A stretch of DNA of 64,000 nt from Nocardiopsis sp. N85 (GCF_028882275.1 NZ_JARBUT010000013.1:1-64000), one strand, 5' to 3'; positions 8,507 to 17,542 are shown, counted from the stretch's first letter. Numbers and translations are program-made. Notes: generated from the sequence alone by a model not told the origin.

Positions 8507-8738
8507 GGGGGTTGCCTCCAGGCGATCCAGGTGAGCGGGGGGTTCGGCCGAGCCGTTGCCAGGACGGTAACGTCGATGTGACGCACACGACATGTAGTCG
8601 AGACCCCGATCACACACCTCCGTCCCGTGCGAACCCCACAGGGGCGGCGCGGACATGGTCGAGATCCACATGCCCGAGCCCAACGGTGTGTCCGTGCGTC
8701 CTATCCCCCGTTCGCGCGGGCGGGCCTACGTTGCTGCC
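8507..8738. promoter_or_regulatory. Divergent promoter region of the PHB module
   Basis: The depolymerase ATG on the minus strand has a good ribosome site. On the plus strand a TACGTT hexamer (8727-8732) lies 6 nt before the dehydrogenase ATG and there is no ribosome site, suggesting leaderless transcription. Short GTCG/CGAC inverted elements occur around 8570-8605 but I cannot define an operator. Confidence 0.35.
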
Positions 8739-9566
8739 ATGACGACGCACGAGTTCCCGGCGGGTACGGCGCACCACGCCCCCCGGCCCCCCTCCCCCCG
8801 CCTCGGCGAACACACCACCCGGGTCGACCTGACCGGCAGGAGCGCCTTCGTCTCCGGTGCCGCGAGCGGTATCGGCCGGGCCTGCGCCCTGCGGTTGGCC
8901 GACGCCGGTGCCGCCGTTCGCCTGGTCGACGTGGACGCCGTGGCCCTCGCGGAACTCGCCGACCAGGGGGTGGGCGAGGCCGTCGTGCTGGATCTGACCG
9001 ATCTGGACGCCGCTGAGGAGGCGGCCCGGGGCGCCGACATCGTCGTGAACAACGCGGGAGTGCAGACGGTCGCGCCCGTGCAGGACTTCCCTCCCGAGCG
9101 TTTCTCCCTCATCCTTCGTCTCATGGTCGAGTCGCCGTTCCGGGTGGTGCGCGGCGCCCTGCCCCACATGTACGAACGGGGATGGGGGCGGGTCGTCAAC
9201 ATCTCCTCCGTGCACGGGCTGCGCGCCTCGGCCTACAAGTCGGCGTACGTGACGGCCAAGCACGGGCTGGAGGGGTTCTCGAAGGTGGTGGCCCTGGAGG
9301 GCGCCGCACACGGGGTCACCTCCAACTGTGTGAACCCCGGCTATGTGCGCACGGCCCTGGTGGAGAAGCAGATCGCCGACCAGGCGGCGGCGCACGGCAT
9401 CCCCGAGGAGCGGGTGGTGTCGGAGGTGCTGCTGGCGCGGACCCCGCTGAAGCGTTTGATCGAACCCGAGGAGGTGGCCGAACTGGTCGCCTACCTGTGC
9501 GGTGACGACGCGTCGTTCGTCAACGGCGCGTCGTTGCCTATGGACGGAGCATGGAGCGCGAGCTGA
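8739..9566 (+). CDS. 3-hydroxybutyrate dehydrogenase (SDR family)
   Basis: A 275-residue short-chain dehydrogenase. GAASGIGRA near residue 50 is the NAD(P)-binding loop, NNAG the core structural motif, NISSVHG and YVTAKHG give catalytic Ser, Tyr and Lys. The last third (VNPGYVRTALVEKQI, FVNGASLPMDGAW) is typical of D-3-hydroxybutyrate dehydrogenases, which oxidise 3-hydroxybutyrate to acetoacetate with NAD+. The first 35 or so residues are a low-complexity extension. The start at 8739 is supported by the nearby TACGTT and by start of G/C-biased codons. The last 16 bp overlap the downstream regulator gene, so the two are coupled. Next to a secreted PHB depolymerase, it likely completes 3-hydroxybutyrate use. 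Confidence 0.85.
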   Translation: MTTHEFPAGTAHHAPRPPSPRLGEHTTRVDLTGRSAFVSGAASGIGRACALRLADAGAAVRLVDVDAVALAELADQGVGEAVVLDLTDLDAAEEAARGADIVVNNAGVQTVAPVQDFPPERFSLILRLMVESPFRVVRGALPHMYERGWGRVVNISSVHGLRASAYKSAYVTAKHGLEGFSKVVALEGAAHGVTSNCVNPGYVRTALVEKQIADQAAAHGIPEERVVSEVLLARTPLKRLIEPEEVAELVAYLCGDDASFVNGASLPMDGAWSAS

Positions 9567-11536
9567 ACACGACCCCTTCCCGCCCCGAGGACGACCCCAC
9601 GGGCGTCGCCGGTCAGGCCCTGTTCCTGGACCTGTTGCTGCGCGACGCCCCGGCGGTGGAGTACGAACGCCCGGTGTTGCGGGCGCGGGCCGAGGGCGCG
9701 GACCCGGAGACGGTGGCCGCGTTGGAGGCGGCCAAGCTGACGGCGTTGCGGGTGAGGTCGGTGATGCGCGACCGCAGGCGCCGGGAGTCGGAGTTGAGCG
9801 CGCTCTTCGAGACCGCCAACGATCTGGCGGGGATGCGCAGCCTGGACCGCGTGCTGCGGGCGATCGTGGAACGGGCGCGCAACCTGTTGGGTACCGACGT
9901 CGCCTACCTGACGTTGAGCGATCCGGAGGCGGGCGGCACCGTGATGCGGGTGACGTCGGGATCGGTGTCGGCGTCGTTCCAGCAGTTGCGGTTGGGGCCG
10001 GGCAAGGGCCTGGGCGGGCTGGTGGCCAAGACGGCGTTGCCGTACGTCACCTCGAACTACTTCGCCGATCCCCGGTTCGCGCACGCGGAGAACATCGATC
10101 ACGCGGTGCGCGAGGAGGGCCTGGTGGCCATCCTGGGCGTGCCGTTGAAGATGAACGGCCGTGACGTGGGGGTGCTGTTCGCGGCGAACCGGCGCGAGCG
10201 TCCCTTCGCGCATTCGGAGGTGGCGTTGTTGTCGTCGCTCGCGACGCACGCGGCGATCGCGATCGACAGCGCCAACCTCATCGACGACACCCGGCGGGCC
10301 CTGGACGAGCTGCACACGGTCAACGAGCGGTTGCAGCGGCACACGGCCTCGGTGGAGCGCTCGGCGGCGGCCCACGACCGCTTGACGGATCTGGTGCTGC
10401 GCGGCGGCGGGGTGCGGGAGGTCGCGGCGGCGGTCGCCGAGGTGCTGGGCGGTTCGGTCACGGTGCACGACGTGACCACCGACGTGACGATCACGGCGAC
10501 GCCCGAGGGGGCGGTGACCGGACGGGCGCATCCGCGGGATCGGGACGAGGCGGTCGAGGAGGCGGTGGGGGAGGCGCTGACGAGCGGCCGCGCGGCGCGC
10601 GCGGGGGACGCCTGGGTGGCGTCCGCGGCGGCCGGGAGCGAGCCGCTCGGAACGCTGGTGCTGCGCGGCGTGGAACTCGACGAGACCGATCAGCGGGTGC
10701 TGGAGCGGGCGGCGATGGTGACCGCCCTGCTGCTGTTGATCCGGCGGTCGGTGAGCGAGACCGAGCACCGGGTGCGCGGTGACCTGCTCAACGAGCTGTT
10801 GGAGACGCCGGCCCGCGAGCCGGGTTCCCTGCGGGAGCGGGCGGCGTTGCTGCACGCCGATCTGGACGCCCCGCACGTGCTGGTGGTGGCCGAGGCGCCG
10901 GGCGCCGACCCGGGCCGGTTGCGGTCGGCGGCCACGCACGTGGCGGAGACGACGGGCGGGTTGGCGGGGAGCCGGGCGGGCCGGCTGGTGCTGGCGTTGC
11001 CGGGGACCGATCCGAAGCGGGTGGGGCGGCGGGTGGCCGAGGAACTGGCCCTGGCCGCCGGGGGCGTGCCGGTGACGGTGGGTCTGGCCGGACCGACGGG
11101 TGGACCGGAGCAGTTCCGGTCGGCTTTCTCGGAGGGGACCCGGTGCGTGCAGACGTTGCGGGCGCTGGGGCGGGAGGGCGACCTGGCGACGGCCGAGGAC
11201 CTGGGGTTCTCGGGGTTGCTGCTGGGCCGGGACCGGGACGTCCCGGGGTTCGTGCGGGTCGCCCTGGGTCCGTTGCTGGAGTACGACGAACGGCGCGGAA
11301 CGCTGCTGGTGGAGACGCTGCGCGCCTATTTCGCGGCCGGGGGCAACCTGTCCAGGGCCCGGACGGCGCTGCACATCCACGTGAACACGGTGGCGCAGCG
11401 CCTGGAGCGGATCGGTCAGCTCATCGGGGAGGACTGGCAGCGCCCCGACCGCGCGCTGGAGCTACAGCTGGCCCTGCACCTGCACGGTCTCCTGGACAAG
11501 GGTGTGGATCTGCTCGGCGACCAGCACGGCGGTTGA
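9551..11536 (+). CDS. GAF-domain transcriptional regulator with PucR-type C-terminal HTH
   Basis: A 661-residue cytoplasmic regulator. An N-terminal helical part precedes a GAF sensor domain at about residues 75-240 (LLGTDVAYLTLSDPEAGG ... FAANRRERPF). A middle domain follows, and the C-terminus (ETLRAYFAAGGNLSRARTAL to HVNTVAQRLERIG, about residues 590-640) is the PucR/CdaR-type helix-turn-helix. The ATG at 9551 overlaps the dehydrogenase gene, so the ligand may be 3-hydroxybutyrate or acetoacetate; this is inference from position. GAF/PucR proteins with this layout also control aromatic or alcohol metabolism. Its 3' end overlaps the convergent hydrolase gene by 75 bp. Confidence 0.82.
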   Translation: MERELNTTPSRPEDDPTGVAGQALFLDLLLRDAPAVEYERPVLRARAEGADPETVAALEAAKLTALRVRSVMRDRRRRESELSALFETANDLAGMRSLDRVLRAIVERARNLLGTDVAYLTLSDPEAGGTVMRVTSGSVSASFQQLRLGPGKGLGGLVAKTALPYVTSNYFADPRFAHAENIDHAVREEGLVAILGVPLKMNGRDVGVLFAANRRERPFAHSEVALLSSLATHAAIAIDSANLIDDTRRALDELHTVNERLQRHTASVERSAAAHDRLTDLVLRGGGVREVAAAVAEVLGGSVTVHDVTTDVTITATPEGAVTGRAHPRDRDEAVEEAVGEALTSGRAARAGDAWVASAAAGSEPLGTLVLRGVELDETDQRVLERAAMVTALLLLIRRSVSETEHRVRGDLLNELLETPAREPGSLRERAALLHADLDAPHVLVVAEAPGADPGRLRSAATHVAETTGGLAGSRAGRLVLALPGTDPKRVGRRVAEELALAAGGVPVTVGLAGPTGGPEQFRSAFSEGTRCVQTLRALGREGDLATAEDLGFSGLLLGRDRDVPGFVRVALGPLLEYDERRGTLLVETLRAYFAAGGNLSRARTALHIHVNTVAQRLERIGQLIGEDWQRPDRALELQLALHLHGLLDKGVDLLGDQHGG

Positions 11537-12364
11537 GGAGAACAGCGGCGTGTAGTGGTTGTCGTCGGGGAGTTCGAGGGCGGACACGGAGGCGGGCAGG
11601 CCGGCGAGGCGTTCGGGCGTGTACAGTCCGGGCGCCTCGTCCATGAGTCCGCGCGCCGCCCACAGCAGGAGGGCGGGGACCGGCAGGCGGTGGACGGCCC
11701 CGAGGGTCTCCTCGTCGGCGAGGACCTGTGCGCCGTCGACGCGCACCGCCGCCTCGTCACAGGAGGAGCGCAGGCCGGGGGCCTCGCCCGTGAGGTCGCG
11801 CATGACGTGGCCGTCGGCCCAGGCGTTCCACCGGCCGGCGAACGCGGGGTGGCGTCGCCAGAAGGCGCGGTAGTCGTCGGGGGAGTCGAAGGTCATCCGC
11901 AGGCGGGCCATGGCGGGGCCGAGCACGGTGTCGATGTCGGTGCCGGGAGGGACCGGCAGTCCGTGTCCGCCGTCGACGAGCAGCAGCCCGGCGATCCGGT
12001 CGGGGTGGCGGACGGCGGCCAGGCAGGAGACGAAGGCGCCCATGGAGTGGCCGACCAGGACGGTGCGCTCCACTCCGAGGTGGTCCAGGACGGCGATGAG
12101 GTCGTCGACGTGGACGGCCAGTCCGTGCGGTCCGGGCAGGCCGCCGCTGGCCCCGCGTCCGCGCAGGTCGGGGGCGTGCAGGGCGGGACCGCCGCGGACC
12201 GCGAGCGCGGCCGCGACGCGGGCGAAGGAGTGGCCGTTGGCGGTGATGCCGTGGACGGCCAGCACGGGGGCGCCGGGGCCGTCACCCCACCGGGTGACGG
12301 CCAGACCGCCCCCGGCGACGGGGACGGTGTACTCGTCCGCGTCGACCGGGGTGATGTCGTTCAT
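11462..12364 (-). CDS. Alpha/beta hydrolase
   Basis: A 300-residue cytoplasmic hydrolase. The nucleophile elbow is GHSMG near residue 105, the oxyanion HG is in LAVHGITANGHSF, and a late His in PDDNHYTPLF is the likely catalytic His. It resembles esterases or C-C hydrolases acting on small substrates. The ATG at 12364 leaves 13 bp after the livM-type stop, so it is the last gene of the ABC-transporter operon and may process what is imported. Its tail overlaps the convergent GAF regulator gene by 75 bp; both C-termini look intact in that overlap, with family-like residues on each strand. Confidence 0.8.
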   Translation of the reverse strand: MNDITPVDADEYTVPVAGGGLAVTRWGDGPGAPVLAVHGITANGHSFARVAAALAVRGGPALHAPDLRGRGASGGLPGPHGLAVHVDDLIAVLDHLGVERTVLVGHSMGAFVSCLAAVRHPDRIAGLLLVDGGHGLPVPPGTDIDTVLGPAMARLRMTFDSPDDYRAFWRRHPAFAGRWNAWADGHVMRDLTGEAPGLRSSCDEAAVRVDGAQVLADEETLGAVHRLPVPALLLWAARGLMDEAPGLYTPERLAGLPASVSALELPDDNHYTPLFSSTAVLVAEQIHTLVQETVQVQGQL

Positions 12365-12377
12365 GTGGATTCCGCTC

Positions 12378-13487
12378 TCACTCTCGTGTGGCCCGCCGGT
12401 CGCGCAGTGCCGACCGGACGCGCTCGGGCAGGGCCACCAGACCGCCGGGGAAGAAGAAGACCATGAGGACGAACAACGTGCCGAGGATGAACAGGGGCTG
12501 GGACAGGGGGGCGGCGATCCAGTCGGGCAGGGCGGAGAAGGAGTCGCCGCCCAGTTGGCGCAGCCGGTGTTCGGCGTAGGTGTACAGGCCCGCGCCGAGC
12601 AGGGCGCCCCAGCGGCTGCCCGCACCGCCCAGGGCCACCATCACCAGCAGGGTGAGGGTGAACTCGGCGGTGGTGATGGTGGGGGTGACGCCACCGGTGA
12701 CCAGAAGGTAGACGACTCCGCCGAGGGAGGCCAGGCCGCCGCCGACGGTGAACGCCGCCAGTTTGTAGGGGTAGGGGTCGACGCCGAGCACCGCGACGCG
12801 CTGCTCGTTGGCGCGGATGCCCTGCCACACCCGGCCGACGGGGGAGGCGGACAGCCACCACACGACGACGGTGGCGAACGCGGCGTAGGCGACGGCCACC
12901 CAGTACAGGTTGACGGTGTTCATCACGCCCACGAGCGTGTCGGGGACCATGGCGGTGTTGAGGGACAGGCCCTCCTCCCCGCCGGTCGCCCTCCCCGGGT
13001 CGCGGGCGACCAGGATGGATCCGGTCTGGGCGAAGGCGAGGGTGACCATGGCCATCGCGATGCCGTTGACGCGCAGTGCCACCGCGCCCAGGAGCAGCGA
13101 CAGCAGGGTCCCGGCGAGGACGGAGACCAGGGCCGCCCACACCAGGGGCAGTTCCAGGATCCGCATGAGGAGGGCGGCGACGTAGGCGCCGCACGCGAAG
13201 TACAGGGCGTGCCCGAAGGACAGCAGGCCCACCCGCCCGTACAGCAGGTCGTAGCTGGTGGCCAGGCCGCCGAACACCAGGCAGAACGCCAGGAGGTGGA
13301 GGGTGGCCGGGCTGTTGAGGGCGCCGTGGAACAGGCCCGGGACGGTGATGGTGGAGAAGGGCAGGGTGAGCAGGATCGCCAGGACGGCGACCGGGCCCGC
13401 CCAGCGGGGAAGGCGGCGGGGGCGCGGGGTGCGCCCACCGGCGGCGGCCTCGGTGGTGGGTGCCTGGGGTTCGGTCTCGGTGATCAT
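12378..13487 (-). CDS. livM: Branched-chain amino acid-type ABC transporter permease (LivM)
   Basis: A 369-residue permease with about ten hydrophobic segments and the LivM signature GRVGLLSFGHALYFACGAYVA near residue 85 and KLAAFTVGGGLASLGGVVY near 260. It pairs with the LivH protein to form the membrane channel. The ATG at 13487 overlaps the livH stop in ATGA. The N-terminal 30 residues are Pro/Thr-rich and probably cytoplasmic. Substrate class is not readable: the LivM family handles branched-chain amino acids, amides, urea and aromatic acids. Confidence 0.87.
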   Translation of the reverse strand: MITETEPQAPTTEAAAGGRTPRPRRLPRWAGPVAVLAILLTLPFSTITVPGLFHGALNSPATLHLLAFCLVFGGLATSYDLLYGRVGLLSFGHALYFACGAYVAALLMRILELPLVWAALVSVLAGTLLSLLLGAVALRVNGIAMAMVTLAFAQTGSILVARDPGRATGGEEGLSLNTAMVPDTLVGVMNTVNLYWVAVAYAAFATVVVWWLSASPVGRVWQGIRANEQRVAVLGVDPYPYKLAAFTVGGGLASLGGVVYLLVTGGVTPTITTAEFTLTLLVMVALGGAGSRWGALLGAGLYTYAEHRLRQLGGDSFSALPDWIAAPLSQPLFILGTLFVLMVFFFPGGLVALPERVRSALRDRRATRE

Positions 13488-14383
13488 GCGACCCTCTCCG
13501 CGGACTTCTTGGCGGCCAGTCCGCCCTGCCGGGTGAGCAGTACGACGGCGAGGACGATGACCACCGCGATGTCGCCGAGCCCGGCGACGGTGTAGTAGTT
13601 GGCGAACTGCTGGACGAGGGCGACCGTGACGGAGGCGATCGCGCAGCCGGTGAGCGAGGTGGTGCCGCCGATGACCACCACGATGAACGCGAAGATCAGC
13701 AGCGACATCCCCTGGGTGGGGGTGACCACGCCGTAGTAGAGGCCGCCGAGCGCGCCCGCCAGGGCCGCCGCGGCTCCGCCGATGGCGAACACCAGGGTGA
13801 AGGACCTGCGGACGTCGATGCCCAGGGCGGTGACCATGGCCCGGTCCTGGACGCCGGCGCGGACGATGAGCCCGTACCGGGTGCGGGAGTTGAACAGCCA
13901 CAGGGCGGTGAACAGCGCGACCGCCACGAGGATGAGCAGGACCCGGTCCTTGGGGATGTGCGCGCCGAGCAGGTCGACGGTGCCGCGCACCGCCCGGGGC
14001 TTGGGGAAGGTCAGCGGGTCGGCGCCCCAGATCGCCTGGAGGAGCGCCGGGACCGCCAGGCTGAGGCCGACGGTGGCGAGGATCTGCTCGCGGTGCCTGC
14101 CGTAGAGCGGGCGGATGACGCACAGTTCGACGAGGGTGGCGGCCAGGGTGCCCGCGGCGACGCCGAACGTCAGGGCCAGCAGGAAGCCGGGCCCGTCGGG
14201 TCCGGCTCCGGGTAGGAAGCCCGCCGCCCACCAGGTGCCGTAGGCGCCGATCGCGAGGAAGGCCCCGTGCGCGAAGTTGAGCACGTCCATGAGGCCGAAG
14301 ATCAGCGACAGGCCGGAGGCGATGAGGAAGTAGAGGGCGCCCAGGCCGAGCCCGGTGACGATGAGGAGGACCACGGTGCTCAC
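13484..14383 (-). CDS. livH: Branched-chain amino acid-type ABC transporter permease (LivH)
   Basis: A 299-residue integral membrane protein with about eight spans. Typical LivH features are ASGLSLIFGLMDVLNFAHGA near residue 25 and GIDVRRSFTLVFAIGGAAAALAG near 190. The GTG at 14383 (VSTVVLLIVTG) begins directly before the first membrane span and overlaps the livF stop in a 4-nt GTGA. It is the partner of the next gene downstream, LivM. Confidence 0.87.
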   Translation of the reverse strand: MSTVVLLIVTGLGLGALYFLIASGLSLIFGLMDVLNFAHGAFLAIGAYGTWWAAGFLPGAGPDGPGFLLALTFGVAAGTLAATLVELCVIRPLYGRHREQILATVGLSLAVPALLQAIWGADPLTFPKPRAVRGTVDLLGAHIPKDRVLLILVAVALFTALWLFNSRTRYGLIVRAGVQDRAMVTALGIDVRRSFTLVFAIGGAAAALAGALGGLYYGVVTPTQGMSLLIFAFIVVVIGGTTSLTGCAIASVTVALVQQFANYYTVAGLGDIAVVIVLAVVLLTRQGGLAAKKSAERVA

Positions 14384-15132
14384 GCGGTCGACCTCCCTTT
14401 GGTGTCGGCGGCGGGGGCGGGCGCCGCGCGGGCGACGCCGAGGAGTTCGCGGACGCGGTCGGCGTCGTCGAGGAGTGCGGGGGCGGGTCCGGTGTGGACG
14501 ACCCGACCGGCGTCCAGGACGACGGCGTCGCCGGCGACCCGGCGGACCAGGGACAGGTTCTGTTCGACGAGCAGGACCGGCACCTCTTCGGCGGCGCGGG
14601 CGACGGCGTCGGCGACCTCGCGGACGATCCGCGGGGCCAGGCCCTTGGTGGGTTCGTCGACGATGAGGAGTCGGTTGTCGTTGAGCAGGGCGCGGCCGAT
14701 GGCGAGCATCTGCTGTTGGCCGCCGGACAGGGTGCCGGCGGGCTGGGCGCGGCGCCGGTCCAGCTCGGGGAAGAGCTCGTGGATCAGGTCGTAGCGGTGG
14801 GGCCCGGGTCTGCGCTCCGCGATGCGCAGGTTCTCGGCGACGGTGAGGGCGGAGAAGATCCCGCGTTCCTCGGGGACGTAGCCGATGCCCCTGGTGACGA
14901 TGGCGTGGGTGGGTTCGGCGGTGATGTCGGCACCGTCGAAGACGACCCTGCCGGTGCGGGGCACGAGACCGAGGAGGGCCTTGACCGTGGTGGTCTTGCC
15001 GACGCCGTTGCGGCCCAGCAGGGAGGTGACACCGCGTTCGGGCATCGTGAAGGTGACGCCCTGGAGGATGTGGGAGCCCTCGATCCACACGTTGAGGTCG
15101 GCCGCCTCCAGGAGCGGCCCGCCGCCGGTCAC
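14380..15132 (-). CDS. livF: ABC transporter ATPase (LivF)
   Basis: A 250-residue ATP-binding subunit. Walker A is GRNGVGKTTT, the signature LSGGQQQMLAIGRAL, Walker B LLIVDEPTKGL, and the H-loop residue is replaced by Gln in LLVEQNLSL, which is normal for LivF. The GTG at 15132 overlaps the livG stop (GTGA). It powers the LivHM channel together with LivG. Confidence 0.88.
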   Translation of the reverse strand: MTGGGPLLEAADLNVWIEGSHILQGVTFTMPERGVTSLLGRNGVGKTTTVKALLGLVPRTGRVVFDGADITAEPTHAIVTRGIGYVPEERGIFSALTVAENLRIAERRPGPHRYDLIHELFPELDRRRAQPAGTLSGGQQQMLAIGRALLNDNRLLIVDEPTKGLAPRIVREVADAVARAAEEVPVLLVEQNLSLVRRVAGDAVVLDAGRVVHTGPAPALLDDADRVRELLGVARAAPAPAADTKGRSTA

Positions 15133-15935
15133 GCCCCGTCCCCGAGGTAGGCGGCCTGCACGTCGGGGTCGGCCATGGCCGAGTCGGGGTCGGTGAAGGC
15201 GAGCAGGGCGCCGTGGTGCATCACGGCCAACCGGTCTGCCATGTCGAGGAGCACCTCCATGTGGTGTTCGACCATGAGGACCGTGCATCCCTGTTCGCGG
15301 TGCACGTCCCGGATGACGGTGCTGAGTTCGCCGATCTCGCCGGCGCCGACGCCGGCCATGGGCTCGTCCAGAAGGATGAGCCGAGGGCGGCGGGCCAGCA
15401 GGAGGGCGAGTTCGAGCTTGCGCTTGTCGCCGTGGGAGAGGTCGCCGGCCATGGCGTCGGCGCGGTGGGAGAGACGGACCAGTTCCAGCGCGGCGGCGGC
15501 CTCGGGGCCGCCGTCGGCGCCGGCGCGCTTCCAGAACCGGCGGGACTCGCCGGTGCGGGCCTGGACCGCCAGGCCGACGTTGGCGCCGACGGTGAGGTCG
15601 GCGAAGACGCTGGAGGTCTGGAAGGTGCGGCCCATGCCCAGGCGGGCCCGCTTGTGGGGGGCGTGGCGGGTGATGTCGACGCCGCCGAGGGTGACGGCGC
15701 CCGCGGTGGGCCGGGTGAGGCCGGAGACCAGGTTGAACAGGGAGGTCTTGCCGGCGCCGTTGGGTCCGATGAGGGCGACGAACTCGCCCTCGGTGACGTG
15801 CATGGTGACGTCGTCGACGATGACGGCGCCGCCGACCGACCAGCTCAGGTGATCGAGGGCCAACGAGGTGACGGGCGGGGTGTCCCGGGCGGAGACGGCG
15901 GGAGAGGCCGCGCCCGTTGCGTTGTCGGTGGTCAT
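15129..15935 (-). CDS. livG: ABC transporter ATPase (LivG)
   Basis: A 268-residue ATP-binding subunit. Walker A is GPNGAGKTSLF, the signature region LSHGDKRKLELALLL, Walker B LILLDEPMAGV, and the H-loop MVEHHMEVL. The signature LSHGDKR is the LivG form (LSYGDQR in many relatives). The first 25 residues are a low-complexity extension. The ATG at 15935 overlaps the solute-binding-protein stop in ATGA. Confidence 0.88.
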   Translation of the reverse strand: MTTDNATGAASPAVSARDTPPVTSLALDHLSWSVGGAVIVDDVTMHVTEGEFVALIGPNGAGKTSLFNLVSGLTRPTAGAVTLGGVDITRHAPHKRARLGMGRTFQTSSVFADLTVGANVGLAVQARTGESRRFWKRAGADGGPEAAAALELVRLSHRADAMAGDLSHGDKRKLELALLLARRPRLILLDEPMAGVGAGEIGELSTVIRDVHREQGCTVLMVEHHMEVLLDMADRLAVMHHGALLAFTDPDSAMADPDVQAAYLGDGA

Positions 15936-17113
15936 CCCTGCTCCGCGGCGACGGGCTCGACGTCGGCGGCGGGGATCTCCGCGACCAGCTTCGGCTCGGC
16001 GTCGGCGCCCTCGCCGACCAGCTCCACCTGGTACATGGGCTGGATGAGGGCGTGGTCCTCGGCGCGGATGGTGAGTTCGCCCTTGACGCCGTCGAAGGTC
16101 CAGCCCTCCAGCGCGGCGACGCGGTCGGCGGTGGTGTCGCCCTCGGTGGCGGCGTGCACGATCATCTGGGCGGCGGTGAAACCGTCGGGGGTGAAGAGGT
16201 CGACGCCGCCGCCGGCCGCCTCGACCTTCTCGCGCATGATCCGGGCGACTTCGGTGTCGGAGGCGCCGTCGAAGTAGTGGGACAGGAACGAGATGCCCTC
16301 GCCCGCCTCGCCGAAGATCGGGTAGGAGGCCTTGATGTCGAGTCCGGTGACGACCTCGGTGGAGTCGAGGATGCCCTGCTGGTCGAGGGACTGCCACATG
16401 GCGGAGGCGGTCTCGCCGGCCCAGGCGACGAACACCAGGTCGGGGTCGGCCCGCCCGACCTGCTCGGCGAAGGGGGTGAGGTCGGTGGTGTCCGGCGGGG
16501 CCAGGACGCCGTCCACCTCGGCGCCCTCGTCGCCCAGGACCGCGGTGACGGCGTCGACGTTGTCCTGGCCGAAGGCGTTCTGCTGCGCGAACACGACGAC
16601 CTTGGAGCCCTCGGGGTCGTCCATGAAGGTGCCCGCGGTGAGGATGTCCTGGTAGGTCTGGCGGCCGGAGCGGAAGGTGTTGCCGTTGATGCCGGTGATG
16701 GCGTCGGTGGCGGCGGGACCGGAGATGAAGAGGACGTCGTCCTGTTCGGCGAGGGGGGCGACCTGGACGGCGATACCGGAGGCGGTGGAACCGGCGATGA
16801 TGTCGTGGCCGGTGCCGATGAGTTCGCGGGCCGCGGAGACCGCGGCCGTGGGGTCGCCGCCGTCGTCCATGTACTCGACCTCGACGGGGCGGCCGTCGAT
16901 CTCCAGGGTGCCGCCCGTGGCGTGGTCGAGGCCGGCCTCGAAGCCCTGCTTGTACTGCTCGCCGTAGGTGGCCAGGGGGCCGGTGGCGGAGTAGACGATG
17001 CCGATCCTGAGGGGACCGTCCTCGCCCCCGCCCGCGGCCTCGCCGGGGCTGCCGCAGGCGGTGAGGGCGAGGACGACCGCGCACGAGGCGGCGGTCATGG
17101 GGGTCTTGCGCAT
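15932..17113 (-). CDS. Substrate-binding lipoprotein of the Liv-type importer (LivJ/LivK-like)
   Basis: A 393-residue periplasmic-binding-type lipoprotein: signal peptide with lipobox LALTAC near residue 20, then a two-lobe type I fold (LRIGIVYSATGPLATYGEQY; GSTASGIAVQVAPLAEQ; KVVVFAQQNAFGQDN). It captures the ligand outside the membrane for the LivHMGF complex. The ATG at 17113 follows GGAAGAGAA; it is the first gene of the operon livJ-livG-livF-livH-livM-hydrolase. The ligand is unknown; the linked alpha/beta hydrolase argues for an ester, amide or aromatic acid rather than free Leu/Ile/Val, but this is inference. Confidence 0.85.
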   Translation of the reverse strand: MRKTPMTAASCAVVLALTACGSPGEAAGGGEDGPLRIGIVYSATGPLATYGEQYKQGFEAGLDHATGGTLEIDGRPVEVEYMDDGGDPTAAVSAARELIGTGHDIIAGSTASGIAVQVAPLAEQDDVLFISGPAATDAITGINGNTFRSGRQTYQDILTAGTFMDDPEGSKVVVFAQQNAFGQDNVDAVTAVLGDEGAEVDGVLAPPDTTDLTPFAEQVGRADPDLVFVAWAGETASAMWQSLDQQGILDSTEVVTGLDIKASYPIFGEAGEGISFLSHYFDGASDTEVARIMREKVEAAGGGVDLFTPDGFTAAQMIVHAATEGDTTADRVAALEGWTFDGVKGELTIRAEDHALIQPMYQVELVGEGADAEPKLVAEIPAADVEPVAAEQG

Positions 17114-17461
17114 TTCTCTTCCTCCAGTCGGCACCGCCCGTTGGTCGCCATGGCCCGTGCTCGGGGGGATAGGGGTGCCAACCCGAAGGTAGAGCCGGGG
17201 TGATCCGTTTCACATGTACCCGTGACATACATTCGGCCGCGAACCGATGTAGGGGGAAGCCACACGGGTTCGGTGGCGAGCGGGTGGGGCCCGCGCCCGG
17301 CGGCCCCGCCACCCGTGCGCGGTGTTCGTGCGCGCGACCCCGACGGGTGACGCGGGGCGCGCCGATCTCCTCGGTTCGGTGGCGAGCGGGCGGGGCGCAG
17401 CGGCGGACCCCCGCCCGCGCCCCGGAGCGATCGCAGGGGGAGTGCGCGGCCATCGGCGACA
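17114..17461. repeat. Upstream region of the Liv operon with an inverted and a direct repeat
   Basis: No gene seen. An imperfect inverted repeat TACATTCGG...CCGATGTA (17228-17251) lies about 120 bp upstream of the binding-protein gene and could be an operator. A 24-bp direct repeat with one mismatch occurs at 17267-17290 and 17373-17396 (both begin GGTTCGGTGGCGAGCGGG). Confidence 0.45.
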
Positions 17462-17492
17462 TTGACCTCAACTTCTGTTGAGGAACCATGCT
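17462..17492 (+). promoter_or_regulatory. MerR/SoxR-type promoter
   Basis: A -35 TTGACC (17462-17467) and a -10 CATGCT (17487-17492) are separated by 19 bp, the long spacer typical of MerR-family activation. The spacer carries the dyad CCTCAAC-N4-GTTGAGG (17466-17483), close to the SoxR box. A sister promoter lies at 43571. Confidence 0.65.
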
Positions 17493-17542
17493 GGGTCCGA
17501 CGGGCCGGACGATCCGGCCGCGTGACCGAGAGGGGAACGACC

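Noticed and set aside
17207-17216. GTTTCACATG as a second parS
   Set aside because: Only the left half matches; the inverted half is destroyed.
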